Assembly: GCA_030435675.1 (NCBI GenBank)
Contig: CM059625.1
Span: 6,386,001 to 6,450,000 of the forward strand
Direction: 5' to 3'
Source: Steinernema hermaphroditum
Taxonomy: Eukaryota > Nematoda > Chromadorea > Rhabditida > Steinernematidae
DNA: 64,000 nt
Made by a program: the position numbers and the translations under genes. Of the stretch, positions 11,262 through 20,967 are shown piece by piece (the first letter of the stretch is position 1; every line of letters starts with the position of its first letter). The notes below the pieces were generated by a model. It was not told the DNA's origin. It saw nothing but the letters and a program-made list of their open reading frames with translations, and made no database searches.

Positions 11262-11895
11262 TCAATGAAGAGATTTTGTTGCCCAGTGCAGTTCATTACC
11301 TCGCATCATTTGCAGCGCTTCAGGTGGCGGACGGCCGTAGCTGTGATACGACGATGATTCATGATGAGAGCTGTAGGAGGAGTATCCGCCTCGAGGATTG
11401 CTACTGCGGCTACTGTACGAGTAGCTGTAATGGGTATCTCCGTCTTTGTTTTTCGAAGAGGAGGTATGCGACGAGTAGGGTGAAGTGTCTGAGTGAGCGG
11501 ATGATCCGGCGTAGGAACTGGCGTAGGCTCCGGAGGGTCCGGCATAGGAGCTTGCGTACGACGACGCTGGTGCGTGGTAGGACGGGGGTGTTGTGGCTCG
11601 CCGAGTAGTAGGGCGATGCGTCGTTCTTAAGAAGTTGTAATGTAAAGTTTCCCACATTCGAGTTTTCCATTTATCGCATAGGAAGGCCATTTTACAAGTT
11701 TTGGAAGGAAAACATATCGGACCTCCACTTAAGAAAACAAATATATCGATCTGCTCAGTATGTAAGACGCATTAGAACTTTTACTAATTTTCTACGTTGT
11801 CCTAAAACGAATATAAAGCTGAAAACTTACGTGTATCCGAAGGAAAACGATACAATAAATAGGGTGAAAAACAGAGCGACGAACGACCACCGCAT
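11262..11895 (-). CDS. Small secreted Ser/Tyr-rich protein, family not recognised
   Basis: Two exons (11895-11831 and 11727-11262) encode 176 residues. Exon 1 is a clean signal peptide beginning MRWSFVALFFTLFIVSF. After the intron comes a short cysteine-containing head (GGPICFPSKTCKMAFLCDKW), then a long low-complexity region rich in Ser, Tyr, Pro and Thr with repeats such as SSYASSYAG and HYSYSYSS. Such sequence suggests an extracellular structural, cuticle-like or mucin-like role; this is inference only. It sits among other small secreted-protein genes on the same strand. Confidence 0.6.
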
Positions 11896-12044
11896 GACGC
11901 TTCTTCTGTTTAATGGACGCATGACTGTTTATATAGAATGTAACACTACTCGGAGGAGGAACAAGTTCATTCCTTAAGACGTCTATCTCTCTAACAATAA
12001 CTTTGTACACGCAAACACTTGATGACTGAACTTTCTGTGACGCT

Positions 12045-12568
12045 CTATCCGAACCAGTACGGCGAATGATCAATATTGCCCCAGACGCCGTTGTAGTAGG
12101 GTCCTGAAATTTGCTAAATTAAGCACACACTTGCAATCGAGACACCGTACCAAATCGTTCCTGCTGTAAAATCTCAAATTTACCAGCTACAGGTCTCGTT
12201 TCACGATTCTTGTATTGGGAGAACTCTTCGTAGAAATTCTTGAAGCGATTACGGTCTTTGTGCTGATGGTACTCTTCATAGTAGTTCCTGTATGACGAGA
12301 ACGTGTATTTTGCAGGGAGTCCACTGTTGTAGAATTTGTCTTTGTAGAAGCCAAAACTGTCAAATCCTCCATTGGCTGGCCCTACACCGAAAGGACCGTA
12401 ACCGTAGTTATTGGTGAAACCATTTCTCTTGACTCTAAAGTGGACATATTAGATACCTGCACGAAGGCCAAACCTGCACAAGCGTTTTAATCTTATATTG
12501 GCCTCATTCCTGTCGATACATGATATCAGAACCACTGTGGTGAATATGTAAGCTGCGGCACGTCTCAT
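12045..12568 (-). CDS. Small secreted Gly/Tyr-rich protein, family not recognised
   Basis: Three exons (12568-12474, 12434-12184, 12103-12045) encode 134 residues. The N-terminus is a probable signal peptide (MRRAAAYIFTTVVLISC...), followed by basic pairs (LKR and VKR) that could be pro-peptide cleavage sites. The mature part is aromatic and glycine-rich (NNYGYGPFGVGPANGGF), then charged (YEEYHQHKDRNRFKNFYEE), ending GPYYNGVWGNIDHSPYWFG. The introns are 39 and 80 nt. All junctions keep phase, which supports a real gene although no homologue is recognised. It could be a cuticle component or a precursor of secreted peptides. Confidence 0.6.
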
Positions 12569-13085
12569 TGCGGCTAAGCACAGCTAATGAAACAAGTGGA
12601 TATATTTTCGTCGTCGGCTGTGATCGAACGATTGCGCAACTCGAACAGGTTTTGCACATACCAACCTGAAGAACCTGATAACAAAATCGATTCCACTTTT
12701 GATATGTTTAACATCTCACATTTTGATATTCGAATTACAAAAAGTCACTTAATTGACGAATTGTCAGATGGTCGACATTGTTTCTTAGACAACATCGAGA
12801 GCATGAGTCATCGAGAGTTCGACGAATCGGGGTTCTTGTTCTGAAGGCCATCAACCCGATTTAACGGTCTCCAATCCTCGAGACCGAGACAAATTTGGTG
12901 TTGTACTGGTGGAAAACAGTCACTTCCTCCCATATCCACCGAGCCTCTTCACATTGTGCGAGTTTAATCCGTACGATTACGATTCCTTAGGAGATTAACA
13001 GTTGCTGTCGAGGTCATAGAGGTTAAGAGCACGGGTTGAAATTATTTTAGGGCGACGTCTTCAAGGTTGACCCTTCGTACCAGTC
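12569..13085. other. Divergent intergenic region
   Basis: It lies between the 5' ends of a minus-strand secreted-protein gene and a plus-strand lectin-like gene, so it probably holds both promoters. An 85-codon open frame at 12587-12844 lacks splice support and resembles nothing known. Confidence 0.45.
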
Positions 13086-13870
13086 ATGATCTCCCCACTG
13101 GCACTCTGTGTGTTCACCGTCGTTGTCAGCACCAGCTGCGCTCAGTTCGTACGTTTCTGATGTTAGAAGAACTGTACTAATTACGCGATCCCAGTTTAAT
13201 CGAGGATTCTTCGCTTCTGTTGTTGACGAACCGAACTATCGCCAAGATAATCAGAATGCTTACGTCAGTCCTGAAGAGCGAATTCGCGAGCTGGATGAGA
13301 AGTTATCGGCGCGCATCACTCAGCAAGTGACGCTGATGCGCGAACGCATCGAGCAGTTGGAAAAACAAGTACGTATAGTAGTACTACTTTCAATTTGTGA
13401 TATATGGGGGCAGCTCAGCTCAGTAGTCACTTCAAAACAGACTTGGAAAGTGCTTCTTCGACGAGAAATGTATTTAGATCCGTGAATTCCGTCGATCGAA
13501 TACGTACGACTGGATCCGCTCGGATTCGGGATCACTCTACAAGATCTTCACCGTGCCCAAAAACTGGGACGACGCACAGAGTGTGTGCAGCTCCTTCGGC
13601 GCCCATTTGGCCATTATCGACACCGAACACAAAAACGCTTTTGTCAAGGAGTTGTTCGAAAAGCAGTTTGGAGACAGTGAAAGCACCACGGACGCCTGGA
13701 TCGGTCTGAAAACGAAGGCCGCGATGACCACCAGTGACTCGAGCTACTCGAACTTCGCGGATTCGGAAAAGGTCGACGGCTGCACGGTGATCGACCGCGA
13801 GGGAAAGTGGCAGGTGAAGCCATGCGCCCTCCAGCACGTCTTCGTCTGCCAACAAATCAATGTCCGTTGA
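13086..13870 (+). CDS. Secreted C-type lectin-like protein with coiled-coil stalk
   Basis: Three exons (13086-13148, 13195-13368, 13478-13870) encode 209 residues. Exon 1 is the signal peptide (MISPLALCVFTVVVSTSC). Exon 2 encodes a heptad-like helix (PEERIRELDEKLSARI, then QLEKQ), a likely oligomerising stalk. Exon 3 is a C-type lectin-like domain: NWDDAQSVCSSFGAHLAII, then DAWIGL, with four conserved cysteines (SVC, DGC, KPC, FVC). The EPN/QPD and WND calcium-site motifs are absent, so calcium-dependent sugar binding is unlikely. Nematode clec genes often act in immunity or cuticle biology; this role is inferred. An acceptor-like TACCAG ends two bases before the ATG. Confidence 0.82.
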
Positions 13871-14207
13871 AGTCGTTCGCTACGCTTTTCCTTAATATGA
13901 TACGTTTTCTTGCATACTACACGTTTAAGCTAGTTCTGTTTATACGCAGAGGTAGCCTAATAACTATAATAACAAATAAATGGATGTGCTCACTGCGGGC
14001 GTGAAGTTCACCGGGACAAATAACATGTTGCTATATACAATCAAAATAGAGGAGGTTGAGGTTGCAGACGTTAAAAATAGGACAGAGTTTGAACTCAACA
14101 ATCAGATCGGATGGTTCAAGCGTGAAAGCATAGGTGTACGAGGATCAGTTGGAACGGAAGAGATGCAATGGAAGATGGGGTATTATAAAGAGCTACGATG
14201 TTAGGAG
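13871..14207. other. Convergent gap between lectin-like and homeobox genes
   Basis: Includes an AATAAA near 13974 that may serve the lectin-like gene. A 74-codon open frame on the plus strand is not supported. Confidence 0.45.
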
Positions 14208-14942
14208 CTAAATTTCTCCTCGTGCTTTTCGTTCGTCACGCTCGCGTTTTCGACGATTCTCGAACCACTTGTTGACTTGGGTTACCGAGAGGCCTGTACG
14301 CTCGGATAACTCTTCCTTCACCTCTCGAGACGCGTAGTGCTCCGCGTCGAATGCTTCTCGCAGCATCTCCACTTGTTCTTCTGAGTAGGTGAGACGAATT
14401 CTCTTGTGCTCACCTTCTTTGGTGCCCTGCGGAGCAGCGTCTGGGACCCAGTCGCCAGAGTCGATACGTTCTCTGATTATTCTGGAAGGCTTACTCACAC
14501 GCTTCGTTTCTTCACGTTGATTACGATTCTTCCAGCGACCTCCACCTGCAGTACCACCGATAGCAGCAGCAGCAGTAACTATAACTTCGTCGTCTCCACC
14601 TTCGGTTTTGTTTGTAGGAGTGGGTACAACTGTAGTTGCACTTTGTTTAGCACCCTGGTCGACGTTTTTTGGTCGTGGGCCTCTGCGGCGTCGAATGACC
14701 TCCTTCACTTCCTTCACAGCCTTCATGTGTCTTCCCTGCTTGAACGACTTCACCGGCGGTTCGTCGTCGTCGTCGTTCTCGTCCTGCTGCTGGAAGCCGG
14801 GTGGTGGCGCATTGTCCGAAGTGTCATGGATCCAACGCCAGAGCTTCATCTTTCGGTCGAAGTCTTCAATGGCCTTTTCGCGTTCGATACGGGCGTAGGA
14901 CTGCAGGAAAGGGATGCATCGTCTCTTCATCAACTCTTTCAT
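14208..14942 (-). CDS. Homeodomain transcription factor with atypical recognition helix
   Basis: A single exon encodes 244 residues. The homeodomain is C-terminal (about residues 178-238): KRIRLTYSEEQVEMLREAF for helix 1, then SREVKEELSERTGL and VTQVNKWFENRRKRERDE for helix 3. The invariant W48, F49, N51 and R53 are present, but position 50 is Glu and position 47 is Lys, which is unusual and suggests altered DNA preference. The N-terminal half is helical (IEREKAIEDFDRKMKLWRW), then acidic, then basic (RRRRGPRPK), ending in an alanine run. It resembles no named class I can assign. An extra 5' exon upstream of 14942 cannot be excluded. Confidence 0.78.
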   Translation of the reverse strand: MKELMKRRCIPFLQSYARIEREKAIEDFDRKMKLWRWIHDTSDNAPPPGFQQQDENDDDDEPPVKSFKQGRHMKAVKEVKEVIRRRRGPRPKNVDQGAKQSATTVVPTPTNKTEGGDDEVIVTAAAAIGGTAGGGRWKNRNQREETKRVSKPSRIIRERIDSGDWVPDAAPQGTKEGEHKRIRLTYSEEQVEMLREAFDAEHYASREVKEELSERTGLSVTQVNKWFENRRKRERDERKARGEI

Positions 14943-17152
14943 TTTCGTTCTTTTCGGTAGCTATCGTGCCTTGTTCGAGTTTAGGTGTGGCGTAGCATTA
15001 AAGACTCATCGGCTAGCGTTGAGTAGGTCTGAAAAGTAGTTGTTAGCACCGGACATCTTTTTTCCACGATTGCGAATAAACAAGCATTGCCTAAGGTTGC
15101 GAAGAGTGCGAAGAGCGCTGGTTTTAGGTCAGCAAAGGCAATTGATTGGATGTGGCGACGCCAAGGCAAGGGGATAGCTAGGGTGAGCATCCAGGATAAC
15201 GCCTAATGGGAAGTTCGAACCGATTCGTGGTCGTTTTGTGATGTTGCACATTGGGCGGGAGATTGTGAAAGGATCTAACTCTTTTTAGTCGCTCAAATTC
15301 GGCTGCGCGCTACTTACACTAAAGTCACATTTGAGCGCAAAGAGGCGAATGGAAACGCGTCTTTTCTTACAGGTAAAGCATCAAGATTAAGGTCCACTTA
15401 TTACTTGGCTCTGCTGTTCACAGAACGCATATCTGTGGCAAATGTGACTGAGGTAGTGAGACACATTTAGCGCTGGTGGAGGGTGCTCCTCAAACAATTC
15501 GAAACCCAAAAATCGATAACGGTTTTTTCCTTTTTTGGATCGCTGGACCACGTGCGGCCGAAACTGGAATGGACCTTTAGTTCCGCAGGGCGCAAGATTT
15601 GGCAGTTCAAGAAGGCCTCAAGGGGTACCGGAGGGCTCTGTCTTTACAGTGGATAACGAGCGTCGTGAGGCAGATCGGCACGGGACCAGTCGAGTTGCGA
15701 TAAGGGCGTGAAGGGAAGACTAGACGGGACGGGCAGACGATTAGTGCTGGAGTTATGTTGACTCTCACTTACGTTGGACGGAAAGGCCGGAGAGGATTTG
15801 GAATCTCATGCAGTTGCTTTCGTTCCTTTGGGCGCATCGTTGCCGATTCATTTAACGAATGGAAAGCAGCCTGAAATGGGCGACATGTGCTGTCCTTCAT
15901 TGCTGCCGGTTAGTGTTCCACAGAACATGATCGATCGAAGTGTTCATATACAGAGAAACTAAAGCCGTTCATGGTTGGGCCTTTGACTGGAACGGAACAG
16001 AACGTTTCATTCGAATACGCCGGAATTTGCGGGAATATGGTGACTAGGTGATGGCATAGTTGCGAGTAGAGGCGCGATCGTTCTGAAGAACAATAGGTCA
16101 ATCGATAGTTAGATATACGAGTCGGTTCAAGAGTAATGAGAAGGAGACGGGCTTAATCGAGTTAACGAGTCCTTTGTTTTACTCCTAAAGAAGAATCATC
16201 AGCCATGCAATGCATATCAAGTGCATGAGCCAAAAGAACAGTCGACAGGGAGTAGAAGTGACCGCCAAACTGCCAAGAATGCTCTGATAAAGAAGGAACA
16301 TGTTTAGATATAACGATAACAACTGGCAGTCAAACGCAACACAATTTGCAGCAAAATCTAGAAATGAATTTAAGTGATTCTCAACCTGGCCTGCTTAATA
16401 CGATGTACAGAATTACAGAAAATGCATTTTCTATAAGTGATAGTGTTGCTACAGGAAATGTATCCCTATTCTTAAATGAAACTATTGTAACCTTTCGTGA
16501 AGAGACTCACAGTCTTAATTGTTTGCTCGCAAAACTTTTTCGTTCACATAACGATGGCTGCGGCTAAGGATGTAACTTAATCCGCTTGTCCCATTCTTGT
16601 TGTCGTCTCTCGAAAAAGCACGCATTCCTAAATGATCCGCTTTACCCGAAACGGTCAGTCACTTCCGCTTTACCGTTTTCCGCAGAAATTTTTTCGGGTT
16701 GTCCAAACAGCTGTCACCAATGTCCCGCGGCTTAAAAACTGAATTTGACACCATTCTTTTCTTAGTCACCGCCCGGTGCGGGTCACTCTGCTTCCCATTG
16801 TTTGTCCATTTCATTTACGTTTCGGTCTGTATACACGCACCGTATTCATTAAGCTATCGACAGCAAAGCGACGTGGCTGGTGGCAACTCCGCGTTTCCCT
16901 CAGTTCAAATGTCGGTGAGTCGAACTGATAGCTCCATATCGACAAGCCAACGTTTTTCTTCTGTTTCTTTGAATTGAATTGCTAACTGACACTTCATTAA
17001 TGCTCTCATCTTCTAAGGGACGCTTCAGATTATCTTAAGTACCTCCGAGGGGCAAACGGGAAGTGTGAAAGCGCGAACGGTTTGCTTACTAATTGAGTTA
17101 TCGTATAATGTGCTCTTAGCGCCTCACTTGCTGTTCATTCTCACTCTAGATA
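14943..17152. other. Divergent 2.2-kb intergenic region
   Basis: It lies between the homeobox gene (minus) and the pepsin-inhibitor-like gene (plus), so it probably carries the regulatory sequence of both. No coding exon or RNA gene is convincing. A TGAGGTAG string at about 15448 lacks a miRNA-like precursor. Confidence 0.45.
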
Positions 17153-18912
17153 ATGCTAAGCGTCTTGGTAATCTGCGTGGCCTGCCTTGGCAGCGCGTTA
17201 TCAGTCGATTCGAGTTCATCAAAAATTGGACTGAAGGGATATATCGGACCTGCTTGTGCAGTCGTGGTAGGAGACACGGAAAGAGACGTAGTTCCTTCAG
17301 ATGTGACGTTGCAGGACCAAAACCTTTATCTCCATGGCTTATTCGTTCGGAAGTTGACTGTAAGCGAAGTTTCAGAATTTAAGAAATATCAAGATGGAGT
17401 GCAATTGGTCAAAACGTTGAGTGAAATTAAGTTCTTGTCGTAAGTTCACTAATGGCTCTTTTAAAATGCCCACCACTTTTCAGAAATGACATAAATTTGC
17501 CAGCACCTCCGCAAATACCGGATTTTTGTGGGGGATTGGATGACTCTGTTGAAGTTGTACTTGAAGGATGTACTGTCAGAGTAGGAGAAAAGCGTTGCGA
17601 CCTAACAAATTGCAGAGCTGCTCTTTAGAATAGCCGCGTGTTCATTCAAGACAAACTGATCAGACCGCTCAATGGCTTAGAGCGCGACAAAATTAATAAT
17701 TTATTGACTGCGAAGTCGTTCCCTAAGATGGTGGCGCGAATTAAGCGACAAGATGCCAACATGGACCCTAAATCATCGAACGCTGCACCAGAGGATCCTC
17801 TGCTGATGGCTCAGAACGACATTAGCCTGATCATCGAAAGACTCCTCAATGTGAACGCGACTGTCGCGAAGCGGTTTCTGCCAGTTGCCCAGATGTCTCC
17901 CCTTCTCGCTCACGTAGAGCAAGCCACCCGACCAGGGGTCAACGATTACTCAAGAGGCAGGGCATCTCAAAGACATTCCTTTATTTGTATTTATTTTAGA
18001 TTTCGCAAAATCTCTTGATGTTCCCAGATCTTCACGTGATGTTGCAGATGTCCAAAATAATACCAAACCCACAGAAGTGACTACTGAGGTTCGGGTAGAG
18101 TCGGGTGAGTGGAAATCGCAAAAGCAGTAATAAAACCCTGACCGTGTATTAGCACCAGCCACCTCCACTTCCACTTCTACGCCCTCGACTACTGCGGCTC
18201 CAACTAATTCCATTCAGGATTCGCCCAAAAGCGGTTTTGTACCATGTCAAGGCGCAGTTATTCATTCACTCTTTAGAAAAAACAGTTCACGACCCAGTTA
18301 TTCTTCAACTCGTGCAAGCTCTCCTCAACCGGCAGAATCAGCTGAAGCAGCCCGGCGAATCCTCGTCCTCGAACGCTTACTCTGCCACTGCCAGTAACCC
18401 CGAGTTTAATTCGTTCAATCACAATCAACCGGTGTGGTATTTAACTTTGAGGCAAGGCAACATGCCCTCTTTTTCAGAGTCCGCCACGATTCATTATTCC
18501 AGTCAACATGGGCAACGGTCTTCGTGCTGGGGACAAGACGGTCATCGGGGGACAAACCTATCTTGCCGTTCCGATGAACCCCATGCAGAGTGGTCCGCTT
18601 CCTATGCTTGCGAACTCCTTGGGTTCCCTCGCTTCAGCGCCTCAGCCGTCCCCCACACAAACTCACGGAAATGGATACGGTAGCGATTATGGCGAAAGCT
18701 CAAACTACTACAGCCCAGTTCGCTACAACGCTGGCTCACTATATAATCAGAACGCTCCTAATCTCCAGCAAGCTTCAGCTGTCGGTCATGAGAACGCTAC
18801 CCCTCTCGTCATCAATTCAAATCATCCTCGCTATCATCCTGGAAGCAACTACTTTGCATCTTCTCCGCCTCAGTTGCCAAACGAAATCTGCAAGGCTCAT
18901 ATCATTGAGTAA
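17153..18912 (+). CDS. Secreted pepsin-inhibitor-3-like protein with long Ser/Pro/Asn-rich tail
   Basis: CTCTAG ends three bases before the ATG (trans-splice candidate). The signal peptide begins MLSVLVICVACLGSALS. Exons 17153-17439, 17484-17580 and 17629 onward encode two aspin-type repeats. The first has ACAVVVG, then LYLHGLFVRKLTVSEVSEF; the second has PPQIPDFCGGL, EGCTVR and VFIQDKLIRPLNGLE. Later exons start at about 17998 (DFAKSLDVPRSSRDVA), 18152 and 18280 (VILQLVQALLNRQNQLK); the last is 18469-18912 and ends at a stop. They encode a long tail rich in Ser, Pro, Asn and Tyr. The junction after exon 3 cannot be made in frame with a GT donor, so that boundary is uncertain (possible GC donor or error). 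Target protease unknown. Confidence 0.68.
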
Positions 18913-20967
18913 TCATCCTTAATATCCGATCAACTGTAAATATAATAAAGGCTTACGAAAGACGACGAATTTGTTTCGATCTCTATCAAGAACTGCTCCT
19001 GCTACGAAGCTTCACACTTTCTGCAAACTAATCTGCAAATTGGAATGAATCTAGCTTGAACTGAAAGTGCAGCGGTGACACTAACGCGTAGTCCCTGTGA
19101 CCCCTTCGTCTTCGAAGATCAAGTGCAAAGAGGCACTGGATTTGTTTGAATAAAAGCTTCGAGGACCCGTCTATCTGTGTAGAACACATGATGTTCACAG
19201 GCGCCGCGCGGCTCGTTGCTTGCTGAAGTGTGATGTTGATAGAAATTCAGATTGTCCTTGGTGCGTTCACAATAGACTTCAGAGGAATAAAGGATTACAG
19301 TATCACACCTTTAAAGTCGAACACAGCGAACACGCTTATATACATTGGGATTTGCGCACTCCGTGTACCCTTCATGCCGTTCCTTTCTGTGCCGAACGCA
19401 TATTGTCCAAAAGTGAGATTTTGGCTGCTCTGAAGCATGATCTCGCACCGGAACTGTGAAGCGTCGTGTTTGCTCTTGTCTCAGTCTCACTTGTTCGCGC
19501 GCTCGTCTTACAGAAGAACTTAGGAGGGTAAATATTGTCGTCAGCTCTAAACTACAATGTACGGACTTCCGAGCACGAAGTTGGACTGTGCGGCCCTCAA
19601 ACGAGAGCTAGAATTGCGCAATATTGCGCACTGGTCTTTAGAAGAATAGAGACGGAAATTCTATAGTCACTAGCGGTAGACATTGTGATCGCTGTAATTT
19701 ATAACTGACATGGAAAGATCTCCAAATACCAGACAAAGATCGAGCTGAGATGCCTTGGATATCTTCACTTGCGATTAGAAAGCCGAAGGGAAAATAGCGT
19801 GATTTAATATCGACAATTCTTTCAAATCAAGAAGCGGGTTGGAGCACCGTTGAAAGCTGGCTGAATCGCAAGCTGAACGTTGACCTAAAGCTTGGCAGAT
19901 TTTCAAAATCTTTGCTCCGATACTTGCATAGCCCTTTGCATAGGAATGATAGCTTGATAATTGCTGATAAGACACAACAATCAAAAGATATTATTGCGCA
20001 ATATTCCCCTAAACATAACAGCTCTACGTGTGAATGTGCTCTGCAACACAATCGTGCACGCACCTCGTGCATATACACTTTCAAATACTTAAATATTGCT
20101 CCTTCTTTTTGTTTGATCATGGGTACACCATGTCGCCGCATGAATGCTCAACTTACATGCTTTTCACTATATGCTCTACCGCATAACTTTTTCACACCTT
20201 TCATTTCAATGGATTCCTGTTGTCTAAGTAAATAGTAACCGGTGCGCGGCGCGACACAAAACGAACATACAGTTACTGTAGGTTGTGACTAGCCTGAAAT
20301 ACCGTACACACATCCCTGATTGCATTTTTTCATGTTGCAAGTTAATAGTTTGTTTCTTTGATATGTGATTGCTACAAGCGAGTGATGCACTTTTTAGAGT
20401 GCACTTTGCATAGGCACCTCCGTTGCCGACATCGTGTCACACAGTGTTTGCTCTGGAAGTAATTGGACAAACTTTGTGTTCCGCATTGTGTCTTTCCGGG
20501 AGATTCCAGCTTTCACCTACGCCGATATAAAAGTCCTTCGCGCCGTTCAAACAGAACCCTTAGCACTGACGATAGTACGGAGAGCTCCGAGTTCTCGGAT
20601 CACTTTATGTCTGAATGAAGTTTTACTTTGTATATATGTAATGTCTGTGTATGTATATATGTAACAGTCATTTTTTTTGCTGTGGCTATATTTACTAATG
20701 CACTGTATATTTCAGCTCTAATCTGTGCTCGATAGGGATACGTTTTTTTTCCACAGTTCCTTCCATAGGAAGCGGAAGCTCTTGACTTATACTGTTTCGT
20801 AACATAATAACCGTCTACTGACCACTTATGATATGCAAGCCGCCACTGATCTTTACGACATTTTCCTCGCAAAATAGCGTGATAAAGGTCTTTTCCGGTT
20901 TTGGATAAAGAGTCATTTTTTTTCTTTTATGGATCCGCACTGTATTACAGATTATTGACAACCGGGG
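18913..20967. other. Intergenic, upstream of the P-glycoprotein gene
   Basis: An AATAAA near 18943 probably ends the upstream gene. The remaining 2 kb has only scattered short open frames without splice logic, and no tRNA-like sequence that I can see. Confidence 0.5.

Noticed and set aside
15440..15475. TGAGGTAG string resembling the let-7 family seed
   Set aside because: The flanking sequence only forms a 7-bp stem with a 15-nt loop, far too short for a miRNA precursor.
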